Below, piece by piece: positions 35,601 to 45,989 of a DNA stretch of 64,000 nucleotides (positions are counted from its first letter, which is position 1; the number at the start of each line of letters is the position of its first letter). The position numbers were made by a program, and so were the translations under genes. The stretch is from Strix aluco (Eukaryota > Chordata > Aves > Strigiformes > Strigidae). The stretch covers positions 2,914,001-2,978,000 of the forward strand of contig NC_133955.1 in the NCBI RefSeq assembly GCF_031877795.1. The letters run 5' to 3'. A model generated the notes under the pieces. The model did not search any database and was not told the origin of the DNA. It saw nothing but the letters and a program-made list of their open reading frames with translations.

Positions 35601-37692
35601 TATGGAAGAAGACCTAACAGAAAGAATGGGAAGGTTTATTAATTTATTTCTAACAAGCTAGAAAAATAAAAAGAATCGCCTATGTTTCCCTCAGTTGAAA
35701 CAGAATTTCCGTTTTCTTCACTCGTATGATCAGGCACAGCAATTTTATTGTCTAAAGTTCTCATCCCATATTGTTTATTACTCCCACTAAGCAGCAGGCT
35801 CAAATAACAAAATACTGAGTGTTTAAAAACTCATCTTCTGTCCCTAATTTTTGCATTAACAAAAATACCCTCAGAATATTTTCAGTAAACAAAACCCTTC
35901 GCCAAATCCGTTGCAACCACCAAGGCATCCCAACACATTACTGCAACAGAACTCATGATGGTGCCATCTAAAAAAATGTATCAGTGGAAATAAAAATGAC
36001 AGAAAGACTTGCTCCAACTTCAACTGTACTTCAGAGTTGTCAGAAGAAACATTCCCTTTCGGCAGAAACAAGCTACTTTTTAGTCTGCCTTTACTCCCAG
36101 CTATTACTTTAAAGACACCTTTGATCTTCTATGAATATGAATAAATCAAAACTTCAGAGAACCAACTTCATTTACTTTAACGGGCTAAGTTGAATCCAGG
36201 AAGCAGCAAAATAGCATTTATTATAAATTGGAAGCGTACACCCAGGAACAAAGCAAAATTAATTGATTGGAGTCTGTTTTATATAGCCATAACCCATCCA
36301 CGGGTTAGAGCTGAATATTGTAACAAAACGTTTAATTTGCATACGAAGTTAGGAATCCTGTCCAGAGTTTTGGTTCAAGCCATTCCTAACGCCTTGGGGT
36401 TTTATCGTAATCCAGAAGCTTTCAACAATGGCAAAAGAAACATTTTCTGTTTGACAACAGTTTTGCACGGAAACACTTTCACCCACTGTGGAATATTCCT
36501 TGGAGTACGGATAATCATTCCAGGATGTGCTAACTGCTGGGAAATGGTCCCTGGGCTTTATTATAAACCACAGCTCTACCCATCAATGACCTCCTTCAGC
36601 CATAAAACCTTTGGCAGAGAACATCAACAGCGCCAAAGCTACATCCCGCGAGCACAGCAGCCCCGTGGCTCTAACGAGCTCACCCGAAACTCTCCACCGA
36701 ATAGATGCAGCAAGCTGAGAACTCCAGAGAGACGAGCAAAACGCATCGGGAGCCAAACCACAACTCAAGCAGTCAGCCCCTGTTGAGCTCCTGCCATTTT
36801 AAAGCAGGAATGTAAACACGGAGTCTTAAGCAGCCTAGAAAATTTCCTTAAGTGTGGTTAGAGTCTGTATCACCCGGCTCACATCAGGTCGACAGTCGTG
36901 TGCTTATGTTGCGGTTGACTTTGGATCATTATTATGATAATAATAATAAAAAAAACCCTACAGGTTTCATCCCTGTATCTCACATCCCTATTCCTCTTCC
37001 CGGTTTCCTGGCTGCCTCTGGCACAAGCTTAACCACACCGAGACTTCACCGGCCTCGCGCAAACGCAAACCCCGGCCAGCGACCGAGCGAGCGACGTCGT
37101 GCAGGCGCCGGGCGAGCGCAGCGCGTGCCGGGGCGGAGGTGTGAAGAGCGAGGGCCGGGGGGACACCGGCGCGGTGGGAGGAGGCACCACGGCACGCCCG
37201 CACCCGCTTCCCCCACCCGTCCCGCCCAACGCCCCCCCCATCCTCGTCTGCCTTTCCTCCTTCCCCACCGGGAAGGGTGACGCGCCCCCAGCCAGCACCG
37301 GCGACATCTCGCCTCCTCCCCGCCCCGGGCAGCGGGCGGATAGCGGAGCCGGGCCCCTCCCACGGCGCCACTTCGCACCCCGCTGCGCCCCCCGGCGCCC
37401 GGCGGGGCCCCGCCGCGGGCGGCAGGAAGGGTGGCAGGACCGTACCTGGCGGGTCTCTCCCTGCTCGGCCGTGCCGGGCGCTCCCGAGCTGTCCGGCAGA
37501 ACAGCGGTACCGGGGCGGCGGCGGCGGCCCGTCTGCAGAGGCGCTGTCCGCCCACCTCAGCCCGACGCCGGGAGGGGGCGAGCGCCGGGCCGGCCCCGCG
37601 CCGCGCCGCCCGGGGCCCGGTACTCACAACTGCGTGGCGCTGCCCGGCCGCTCCTCTCGGCTCCGCGGGGCCCCCAGCGGGCGGCTGGACAT
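26194..37692 (-). CDS. LRIF1: LRIF1, ligand-dependent nuclear receptor-interacting factor 1 (4 coding exons)
   Basis: Nuclear chromatin protein, also called RIF1-receptor factor or HBiX1. In mammals it binds HP1 and SMCHD1 and helps compact the inactive X and repress D4Z4/DUX4. Coding exons on the minus strand are 37692-37628, 31318-29803, 28244-27966 and 26661-26194. They total 2328 nt, so 775 residues plus stop; I recall 769 for human. Recognisable parts are G-C-V-Y-R-V-V-Q near the start, an L-L-N-L-L nuclear-receptor box at residues 41-45, the nearly unchanged block [27 protein letters not shown], and a PxVxL-like R-V-Y-L (about 567-570) in exon 3. Basic NLS-like clusters are at 631-636 and 645-648. 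A C-terminal coiled coil spans about 743-775. Exon joins come from splice phase and homology, not RNA. Confidence 0.95.
26662..27965 (-). other. LRIF1 intron 3
   Basis: 1.3 kb with GT-AG ends on the minus strand. No transposon or RNA gene recognised. Confidence 0.75.
27966..28244 (-). CDS. LRIF1: LRIF1 coding exon 3
   Basis: 279 nt, 93 codons, phase 0 at both ends; acceptor TTTCAG, donor GTATCT. Encodes residues 528-620. It contains [16 protein letters not shown], matching the mammalian F-G-L-T-K-x-L-R-V-C-L-T-R-I-P region that I associate with HP1 binding. An internal Met at residue 533 could start a short product of 243 residues if exon 2 were skipped. Confidence 0.93.
28245..29802 (-). 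other. LRIF1 intron 2
   Basis: 1.56 kb with GT-AG ends. Contains a short CT microsatellite at about 28281-28303 and A/T runs near 29590-29645. No mobile element recognised. Confidence 0.75.
29803..31318 (-). CDS. LRIF1: LRIF1 coding exon 2 (large exon)
   Basis: 1516 nt; acceptor TTAAG at 31320-31319, donor GTAACT at 29802. The first base completes codon 22, followed by 505 codons in frame, residues 23-527. It holds the L-L-N-L-L box, the conserved [15 protein letters not shown] block, V-K-W-type linker segments, [13 protein letters not shown] and [16 protein letters not shown] single large central exon is the mammalian arrangement too. The alternative acceptor 8 nt downstream would break the frame. 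Confidence 0.95.
34239..34760 (-). mobile_element. CR1 LINE in LRIF1 intron 1
   Basis: About 520 bp of CR1 3' region, same strand as LRIF1, from the terminal repeats (tagaatcatagaacag) to the 'ctggatgcaggactccag' block. About 98% identical by eye to the copy at 20436-20881, and in the same orientation. Confidence 0.93.
35353..35374 (+). repeat. Poly(A) run of 22
   Basis: An uninterrupted run of 22 A in LRIF1 intron 1, without a recognisable retrogene or LINE body next to it. Confidence 0.95.
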
Positions 37693-38060
37693 GGCGCGGC
37701 GGCAGGCGGGGCCCGGGGCTGAGCCGCCGCAGCGGGGCACGAGTGCGGCACCGGCGGCGAACAACGGCGGCGGCGGGCGGGCGGGCGGGCTGCGGGCGCG
37801 GCCGGGCGTCACTTCCGCCCGCCCCGCCCTCTCGCCCCGCCTCCCCGCCGCGCGCCACCAATCGGCTGTCACTTCCGCCGAGGCTACTTCCGGGAGAGGG
37901 CGGAAGTGGAGCGCTGCGCCGCCGGGCGGCCGCGAATGGCGCAGCCGGTGGCAGCGGCGCTTCCGTCGGCCGCCGAAAGGAGTTGGGGGCGGTGCGGGGC
38001 TGGGCGCATGTGGAGGCTGCAAATGGCCGCTTTGGCTGGCAGCAGTGGCCCCCAAGGGGA
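37030..38060. promoter_or_regulatory. LRIF1: CpG island and LRIF1 promoter
   Basis: About 1 kb that is extremely G+C rich and dense in CpG, in sharp contrast to both flanks. It spans LRIF1 exon 1. No TATA box is seen. Upstream of the LRIF1 start there is a CCAAT box (37858-37862, plus sense), GC boxes (ccccgccc type), and four ETS-like ACTTCCG or CGGAAGT cores at about 37810, 37870, 37885 and 37910. Long open frames across it on both strands are a by-product of base composition. Confidence 0.85.
37628..37692 (-). CDS. LRIF1: LRIF1 coding exon 1
   Basis: 65 nt from ATG (37692-37690) to a GTGAGTA donor at 37627. Encodes 21 residues beginning M-S-S-R and two bases of codon 22; joined to exon 2 it gives S-A-T-Q-F-I-A-G-C-V-Y-R, which aligns with the mammalian N-A-S-R-C-V-S-G-C-M-Y-Q. 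The first exon is otherwise poorly conserved. The ATG is preceded by GCCGCGCC. Confidence 0.85.
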
Positions 38061-38087
38061 AGGGGACGGCCCTGGGCCGTTAGAAAT

Positions 38088-38676
38088 AGTGTGAGAAATA
38101 GTGTGACCAGCAGAAGCAGGGAGGTGACAGTCCCCCTGTGCTCTGCACTGGTGAGGCCACACCTGGAGGGTTGTGTCCAGTTTTGGGCACCTCAATATGA
38201 GAGAGATCTCGAGGGGCTGGAGCGAGGGCAGAGGAGGGCAACGAGGCTGGGGAAGGGCCTGGAGAATAAATCCTGTGAGGAGCCATTGAAGGAGCTGGGA
38301 CTGTTCAGTGTGAGGAGGAGAAGGTGAGGGGAGACTCATCACTCTCTACAGCTCCCTGAAAGGACGTTGTGGAGAGGTTGGTGCTGGTCTCTTCTCCCAG
38401 GGAATTAGTGACAGAACAAGAGGGAACGGCTTTAAACTGCAACAGGGGAGGGTCAGACTGGACATGAGGAACAAATGTTTCCCCGAAAGAGTGGTCAGAG
38501 AGTGGAATAGGCTGCCCAGGGAGGGGGTGGAGTCCCCATCCCTGGGTGTGTTTAAGGGCCGTTTGGATGAGCTGTGGGGGGATGTGGGGTAGGGGAGAAC
38601 TTTGTAGAGTCGGGCTGAGGGTTGGACTTGATGATCCCGAGGGGCTTTTCCAACCTGAATGATTCTGGGATTCGGT
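38088..38676 (+). mobile_element. CR1 LINE at the edge of the LRIF1 CpG island
   Basis: Sense CR1 of about 590 bp starting at 'gaaatagtgtgaccagcag' and ending at 'gattctgggattcgg'. It starts within about 30 bp of the CpG-dense sequence, some 400 bp upstream of the LRIF1 start codon. Its 3' half matches the copy at 11755-11994. Confidence 0.93.
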
Positions 38677-38981
38677 GCTGGTGGCAGCAAAGCTTTTCAA
38701 AGCGGTACCAACTCCGTGGCAGTTTCGCATCCTGCCGTGGGTGGCACTGTGCGCAGGACACTGCGGCTCCAACGGCCCAGACTCCCTCAGCCTTCTCACA
38801 TGCTCCACCTGCCGTCCCCACCCAACTGACTGCCCGCACTCTTCCCTCGCTGGGAATCCCTTTGCTTTCCATACACTGGATCTCTTATTCCCAGTTACTG
38901 CTCTGGAAGCAGCTCTGTTCCTCCGTTGCTTACATCTCCTTGCTGCTAGCTCTGATTTAAATTGAATTTGAATTTAAATTT

Positions 38982-39450
38982 GAATGACTTGAGCGTGTCC
39001 AGAGAAGGGCAACGGAGCTGGTGCAGGGTCTGGAGCACAGGTCTGATGGGGAGCGGCTGAGGGAACTGGGGGGCTTTAGTCTGGAGAAGAGGAGGCTGAG
39101 GGGAGACCTCATGGCCCTCTGCAACTCCCTGAAAGGAGGGTGCAGAGAGGGGGGAGGAGTCTCTTGAGCCAAGGAACCAGCGCCAGGACAAGAGGGAATG
39201 GCCTCAAGCTGCGCCAGGGCAGGGTCAGACTGGCTCTTAGGAAGGATTTCTTTGCAGAAGGGGTTGTTGGGCGTTGGAATGGGCTGCCCAGGGCAGGGGG
39301 GGTGTCCCCATCCCTGGAGGGGTTGAAGAGTCGGGTTGACCCAGCGCTGAGGGATCTGGTGGAGTTGGGAACGGTCAGGGTGAGGTTCATGGTGGGGCTG
39401 GAGGAGCTTCAAGGGCTTTTCCAACCCAGATGATTCTGTGATTCTGTGAT
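38982..39450 (+). mobile_element. CR1 LINE 3' region
   Basis: Sense CR1 of about 470 bp from 'gacttgagcgtgtccagaga' to the terminal gattctgtgattctgtgat. It inserted next to an AT-rich stretch of alternating ttgaatt and ttaaatt motifs (38955-38985). Confidence 0.93.
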
Positions 39451-40382
39451 ATTCTTTAATTGCCTTAATTGTCTTCTAATTCATACTGAACCTGCTTCTT
39501 CCAAGCCATCTCATTAATAGACATCCTCAGTTACTGCCCATTTATATCGGCTCTGCCTCTGCCATTGAATAAGCTCTACCTGTCGCTCCTTCCAGAAATG
39601 GTTTGAGCGGGACTAGACAAGCATTTGGACAAGACTATTAGACATCCCTGAACAAACAGACTACAACAGCCTCAGGAAACTGCTGACCTGCAAATCATTA
39701 AATTCTGGGAGAATGTCACAAAGGAGGAATTATGCACACTCACGGCAAATGTGACTTTCCAGGTTTCGTTGGATCTCAGTGGCCCCCACTTCTCTCTTTT
39801 CCCATGAAATCACCCCATCACACCCAGAATCTTCCCTTCTTCCCCCATTTCATCCCTGTTTACCACCCCCAAAATGTCCACAGGACATCATTTGCCTTTC
39901 TCTACTATACTTTCTCTGCATCCCCTTCAACTGACTTCTTCAGCCTGCTACATCACTGATATCTACTTTCTCCAATTTTCTAGCCTCCCTCAGCCAGTGA
40001 GTCTTCACACTTCCGCTGACACCCATCCCCTACTCTCACAGCCTTCCTAGATGTTGTCTGCCTTTTCAATCCTGCTTCATTTTCTCCAGCATGAGACACT
40101 GCCTTATCTAATTAGCTCATCCAAATAAATTTCCACACTGGGTTAGATCTCAGTCCTTCATCCACCCACTGATCCCTTCACTCCTTTCCACCTCACCTTT
40201 CCCACCGCATTTACTTTTCTCTCTCTCATCCTTTTCCCTCTATCATGTATCTCCCTTTCAATTCCCTAGAAGTATCCTGCCACATAAATTACTTCATATG
40301 ACAAGCCCTTGTATATCAATTCATACAGACTCCAAGGTTTGCAGCGTCTTTGTAATTCATAGAAGGGAAATCTTTCAGAATA
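39451..40382. other. Gene-free interval
   Basis: About 930 bp, pyrimidine-rich on the plus strand, with no recognisable gene or repeat. Confidence 0.5.
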
Positions 40383-40387
40383 ATCTG

Positions 40388-40989
40388 TGTCATGGTTTAA
40401 CTCCAGCCAGCAACTAAGCACCACACAGCCGCTCACTCACTCCTCCCCCCTTCCAGTGGGATGGGGAGGAGAATTGGGAAAAAAGTAAAACTCACAGATT
40501 GAGATAAGAACAGTTTAATAACTAAACTAAACTAAAATAAAATAAAATAACAACAATAATAAAATAAAATTATAATAATATTTGTAATGAAAAGGAATAT
40601 AACAAAAAGAGAGAGAAATAAAACCCGGGAAAAGACAAGTGATGCTCAATACAACTGTTCACCACCCGCTGACCGATGCCTGAGCAGTGACCTGCCCCTC
40701 CCAGCCAACTCCCCCCAGTTTATATACTAAACATGACATTCTTCGGTATGGATTATCCCTTTGGATAGTTTGGGTCAGCTGTCCTGGCCGTGCTTCCTCA
40801 CAGCTTCTTGTGCAGCTTCGTGCTGGCAGAGCATGGGAAACTGAAAAACTTTAACTTACGATAAGCGCTAATTAGTAAGAACTAAAATATTGCTATGTTG
40901 TCAACATTATTCTCACACTAAATCCAGAAATCAGCACTGTATCAGCCACTAGGAAGAAAATTAACTCTATCCCAGCCGAAACCAGGACA
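40388..40989 (+). mobile_element. Solo LTR (602 bp) with 5-bp target duplication ATCTG
   Basis: Begins TGTCATGGTTTAAC and ends AAACCAGGACA. The five bases before it (40383-40387) and after it (40990-40994) are both ATCTG. A 5-bp duplication and these ends fit an avian ERVL-type LTR. It contains a purine-rich 'gagataagaacagtttaataac' stretch followed by A/T repeats. No internal retroviral region is attached. Confidence 0.88.
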
Positions 40990-41144
40990 ATCTGCTTTTA
41001 CCAACTGTAAATTGTCAAAGTGACATGAAACTTGGAGCACATGTTGGACTCCTCTCCACGTGTGGAGGAACATCTTGCTAAAGCTGTTTTCTTCTACCTG
41101 TGTTGACAGCCTGGTTCTCTTTCTTTGATGGGGACTTAGCTTGT

Positions 41145-42511
41145 TGTGCTGGCTTTGTGTGTGGTGGGGATTCTGGTAGTGGGGAGGGGGCTGCAGCAGT
41201 GGCCCCTGTGAGAAGCTTCTTGAAGTTCCTCCGGCTCCAAGTCAGACCCGCCTCTGGCCAAGGCTGAGCCAGTTAGTGACAGTGGCTGTGCCTCTGCAAT
41301 AACATGTTTAAGAAGGGGAATCTGAGGCGGGGTGGGGACGCCTGAGGAGGAGTTGGAAGAAGGACACCTCTGCGAACACCGAGGGCAGCGGAAGGAAGGA
41401 TGAGGAAGGTGGGGAGGTGCACTGGAGCAGAGCCCCCCTGTATCCCGTGGTGAGACAGCAGGGACACCCCCCTGCCACCCATGGAGGTCCGCGGTGGAGC
41501 AGAGGCCGACCGGTGGCCTGGGGAGGACCCCACACTGGAGCAAGCGGCTGAAAATGTCCGGGGCTCTGAGGGGAGAAGCAGCCCCTGCTGTTGTAGTTCA
41601 GCACTGGGAGGGCTGCAACATGCGGGGGTGACCCACACCGGAGCAGCCCGGGAACGGCTGCTGCCCGTGGGGAGGACTCATGATGGAAAAAGTTCATGGA
41701 GGATTGTCTCCCATGAGAGGGGAACCAAATGGAGCAGAGGGAAGAATGCGGAAGGGTGCTTCCCCCCTTGGAGGAAGAAGTGGGAACTGACTGAAAACCC
41801 CCCATCCCCTGCTCTGCGCTGCTGGGGGGAGGAAGTGGAGATGTCAGGAGCAAAGCTGAGCCCAGGAAGAAGGGAGGGGTGTGGGGAGGTGTTTTTGTGA
41901 TGTGGTCACGCTTCTCACTATCCCACTGTGTCTGTGTGATGGTTTAGCCCCTGCTGGGGTCTGAGACCACGTGGCTGCTGCCCCTCCCCCACAAAGGGAG
42001 TGAAATACAAAGCCCCGAGACTGAGATAAGGAGAAGTTTAATACAACAGTGCAACAGCAACACAACAAACAGCAACAATAACAATAAGAATAACAGTAAT
42101 AATAATGAACAGAGCAAAATATCTACCAATACAGCAGCGAGAATAGAGAAAATCCCACAGTACACACGGTAACCCCTTGTCCCGCTTCGGTGCCAAGATG
42201 ACCGCAGGTTATCTGAATAACCCGGCTAGAGCTCCCCCCCTACTGCTGGGGAAACTTAACCCTATCCTGGCTAAACCAGGACAGTCTGTTAAGTGTTGTT
42301 TCTGTTAGTGGTTGAATTAAAGTGATGTTCTTTTTCTTCCCCTAAGGAGTCTGAATTTTGCCAGTGACCATAATGGGTGAGCCACCCCTCCCTGTTCTTA
42401 TCTCGATTCCTGAGCCTTTTGCTTCCTTTTCCTCCTTCCCAGCGCCGGGAGGGAAGGGGTGAATGAATGGCATCCTGGTGCTCAGTTTCCCTCTGGGCTG
42501 AAACCATGACA
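41145..42511 (-). mobile_element. Solo LTR (about 1.01 kb plus nested insert), TSD CTTGT
   Basis: In minus orientation it begins TGTCATGGTTTCAGCCC (at 42511) and ends CAGCACA (at 41145). CTTGT occurs at 41140-41144 and again at 42512-42516, a 5-bp target duplication. It is the same family as 52227-53237 but in the opposite orientation. It is interrupted by the 349-bp LTR at 41935-42283. A 139-codon open frame (41481-41900) is shared with the other copy only because the DNA is shared. Confidence 0.88.
41935..42283 (+). mobile_element. Nested solo LTR (349 bp), TSD GTCTG
   Basis: Begins TGTGATGGTTTAGCCCC and ends CTAAACCAGGACA. GTCTG flanks it on both sides (41930-41934 and 42284-42288). The sister LTR at 52227-53237 has the uninterrupted sequence here, so the insertion is later than the LTR it sits in. 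It resembles the family at 40388-40989 at both ends. Confidence 0.9.
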
Positions 42512-42516
42512 CTTGT

Positions 42517-43149
42517 ATGGCTAGTATGAAAAAACCAGGAGTGACTCATCCGATCTCTCTCCAGATACCTGCAGTGTTAGGCGTCCGTATCTGCTGATTG
42601 TCCTGTATAGCCAGTCTGTAGAAAATGGACTGTTTTCAAGTTTGGTTCCTCTGATCTATTTAAGACACCCATTTCAAGATTAACTCAGTCAGAGTTAATC
42701 TTAATGTCATTAGAGTTAACTGTCAGCAGAAGCCTTGCATGAGACAGAAGCTGACCTCTAATTTAGGACCTCAGACCTAGGCTTTTGCATTTAGTCAGAT
42801 TTTAAGAAAACCCTCAAATACGGACTGAAGCTCTCAGTGGCATGAAATACAACGTTGTCAACCCAAATCCCATCTTCCCAATGCTTCAGCTGCTTCACCA
42901 GCTCCCAGCCAAAAAGTTAACGATCACTAGTGGTGTCAAACATCGATGTCATATTATCATTGAAGATGTTAAAAAACTACTTGAGAAATTCTTGTTAGTG
43001 ATTTTGAAGTTCTTCTTTGGGAACAGACTGAAAGACGCTCTTGCATTCTGTCCTCTCTCTCTTGCTCCATGACCATAATCTCCCATCACTTCCCCCCACC
43101 CCAAGCAATAGAATGAGTCAAAATTGTCCGGATTTGTGAAGCAGAAGGC
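42517..43149. other. Gene-free interval
   Basis: About 630 bp with no recognisable gene or repeat. Confidence 0.5.
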
Positions 43150-43670
43150 AAAATTTTCCCTGGCACTACATGCAGATTGTGGTAGTAGGAGGGCTGCAGG
43201 GGTGAAGGACCTGACACGGGAGCAGGTGGATGTTTCCTGAAGAAACCACAGCCCACGGAGGACCCATGCTGGGGCAGGAAAGAAGTGAGAGGAGGAAGGA
43301 GCAGCAGAGAGGAGCTGTTGTGGACTGACCACGATCCCCCATTCCCCATCACCCCTGCGCTGCTCAGGGCGGAAGGTGGGTAGAGAAGTGAAGTTGAGAC
43401 TGGGAAAAAAGAGTGGGTGAGGGGAAGGTGGTGGTTTAATTCTTGTCTTTGTTTCTCACCATCCAAATCTATTTTAATTTGCAATAAACTGAATTAATTT
43501 TTCTGAAGTCAAGTGTTTTGCTCATGACACTAATTGGTAAGCGATCTCCCTGTCTTTAGCTCAACCAATGAGCTTTTTCATATTCTTCTCTCCTGCCGTG
43601 CTGTTGAGGATGGGGAGTGAGAGAACAGCTCAGTGGGCATCTGGCAGCCAGCCATGGTCAGCCCACCACA
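43150..43670 (+). mobile_element. Probable ERVL-type LTR, 3' part
   Basis: Plus-oriented. It has a 'gtggtttaattcttgtctttg' stretch, a TGCAATAAACTG polyadenylation-like segment at about 43480-43492, a downstream region 'gtgacactaattggtaagcgatctccctg' and an end at CCCACCACA. The 5' boundary is uncertain. The call rests on the layout of the R/U5-like end and pattern memory. Confidence 0.5.
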
Positions 43671-44130
43671 ATCACATTTGTGAGGGCTCATCTGGAGCAC
43701 TGCATCCACTTTTGCGCGGCTTCCTCACCCAATGGCACAAAAAAGACGTCAGCCAACCGGTGAGAGTCCGGTGGAGAGCCACAGAGATTGTCCAGGGGTG
43801 GAGCACACCCTTGGGTTTGCTTAGCCTCAAGGAGAGAAGGGGGACCTAAGGGCTGTCTTCAGTCACCTAACTGAGGGTCAGTAGAGAAGACAGAGCTGAA
43901 CTCTTCTTGGAGGTGCACAGTGAAAGGGCAGGAGGCAGAAGGTGAAACGAACAAAATTCTGGCTGGATAGAAGAAAAATATTTCACTACATAGGTCACTA
44001 AGCACTGGTATGGAGGCCCAGAGAGCTTGTGGGATCTCTTTCCTAGGAAATATTCCAGACAACTCACTAAAGCCCTGAACAACCTGCCCTACCTTTGATG
44101 TTGGCTCTGCTTTGAGGAAGGGTTGGACGT
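43671..44130 (+). mobile_element. Old CR1 LINE 3' fragment
   Basis: Sense CR1, well diverged, directly after the LTR end. Landmarks are 'ctcatctggagcactgcatcca', 'gcactggtatggaggcccagagagcttgtgggatctc' in pieces, and 'gctttgaggaagggttggac'. No open frame remains. Confidence 0.7.
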
Positions 44131-45886
44131 TCAACTTAAAGTACTCTATTGTTTTGTTAGAATGACCACGAGCAGCATCACCTTCAGCTCAGGATGGAAA
44201 GTTCCCTTCTCTGACTTACTGACTCACAAAGCAATACAAGAAACCTGCCAAGGGGTTGGAAAATTAAAGAAATAACCTTTGTGGTAATATTTTTTTTTTA
44301 ATTATGAATAAACACTCCTCTCTTCCCTCCCTCTTGTCCGGGATAGCTCAAGACACATTGCCACAGAGGTTTAGACCATCTTCTGATCTGTACGGTTCCC
44401 GATAGATCTGAGAAATTATAATCTTCAAAAATGATTATTTCTTTATAACATAAGACTGACTTTGAAACCTGCCATGATTGTATACCTGAAACCAATGGTG
44501 TGTTTACATGGAGAGATGTGGCATGGGGACACCTGAGGGCAGAGACTTTCTGGAATAGCTCTGACAGGTGAAGCCAAGGCAGAGCCACCATGACCGGTCA
44601 CCGTCTATCCATATCACCTCTCCGAGAAGGACCTGCACTGGTCTGACCCCTGAACTGCTTCAGGAGGTTGTCTGGAGAAAGACCTCATCATTTCAGCCCA
44701 GAAGTATCATCTCTCATGTATACTTCTTGACCAGCAACTCGTGAACAGGATTTCTTTATACCACGGCTGGTGCTTGTGAATATTTCAATTGTTCCACGAG
44801 ACCTATAATCTTTACTGAGTTTGTTTCTCCAGAAGCCATATCATTACACTTCAAAAGTTAATTTTGAGCTTCCTGTTTTCTGAGGATGACCTGAGAATAT
44901 AAACTATGATTGTTAAAATTGTCTAAGGTATTGTATAATTGAAATAAAAGCAAGAAATAACTTTTATGCTATTGGGGGATTTGCTCAGAGACAGAGAAAT
45001 AACTATTACTTCAGGAGACCAAAGAGATGATCTAGACAGAATAAATTTTCTAGTTCCAAAATCATCAGCAATGCTATTCACTGGAGGCTGGAAGCCAGAA
45101 AGAAAAATCAACTGAGGGTGGAATGAGAGAAGCTGACTCTGACACAGAGCTCTCCAGGGGCCATCTTGTAAAATCTGAAGAGGAACCTGATGTGTTTAGA
45201 GACACAAGAATCAGTGCACAATTCTGTATTAACTTATAATTAATACAGATGCTGTCTTGGGAATTCACCTAAGCCATGAAGTTGATTTTCTACCCTAATG
45301 AAAATAACCCAAATAGATCCCAAACTTCCATCATCTGTTCAGGCTGAAGTAGAAATACCCCCACATCTGAATATATTTATTGGGATGGGCATATTCTAAC
45401 CCAAAGAAGGGGCAAAGCTCATGACCCTTCCTGTCCTGCCATGCCATGAAATAGCAGGACTTCACCTAAAGCTACTTGCGGGGATTCCTACACGTCTGTA
45501 TGTCCCCAAACATGAGTTTGGTGAATGTCTAATCACCAATGAGTTCACCAGAAGTCACCACTCTACTCGGTCAAAGGCTTTTTCTCCTGCTTTCCCTCCC
45601 TTCCCATCTGGATATCCTAATGAATGAGGTTGGGTGTCTGACTGAATTGGAAATATTGCATCTGACATGTTCTGGACATTATATGTTCCAGGGCAGCCAG
45701 GTAAAAGCTCTGTGGATTAGTGTTTACTATTTCACAGCAGTCTGGTTGTGTTCTGGCCATTACATTGAAATCCCACATTTAGAGAGAATCTGGGCTCTAA
45801 TCTAGAATATATCAAAGCCATGCATCGTTAGGACTAACTTTATTTTTTGTTTCTTAAAAGCAAAGGAATCTAGTCTCTGAAAAGTG
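44131..45886. other. Gene-free interval
   Basis: About 1.75 kb, AT-rich, with no recognised gene, RNA or transposon. Confidence 0.5.
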
Positions 45887-45887
45887 A

Positions 45888-45929
45888 TTTAAAATTTAAA
45901 ATTTAAAATTTAAAATTTAAAATTTAAAA
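45888..45929 (+). repeat. (TTTAAAA)n heptamer repeat
   Basis: About six copies of a 7-bp A/T unit, 60 bp left of the provirus. Each unit contains TTTAAA, so the tract is its own near-palindrome and DNA there should melt easily. Confidence 0.93.
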
Positions 45930-45989
45930 ATCAATCCAGTAGCCTCGGTGTCCTGCAGATACTTTCTTCAATTAGATGGGAGCTGATCT

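Larger units (their letters stand above)
31319..37627 (-). other. LRIF1 intron 1
   Basis: 6.3 kb with GT-AG ends on the minus strand. It contains the antisense-to-plus CR1 at 34239-34760 and a run of 22 A at 35353-35374. The rest, including 31320-34240 and 34761-37030, is AT-rich and unrecognised. The long pyrimidine tract before the exon 2 acceptor (31321-31370) is a strong branch/acceptor context. Confidence 0.7.

Noticed and set aside
37046..38327. Long open frames on both strands across the CpG island (up to 298 codons)
   Set aside because: Stop codons are rare in such G+C-rich DNA. The predicted proteins are low-complexity Ala/Arg/Gly/Pro strings in overlapping frames, with no family motif. 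Only the short LRIF1 exon 1 is supported, by splice phase.
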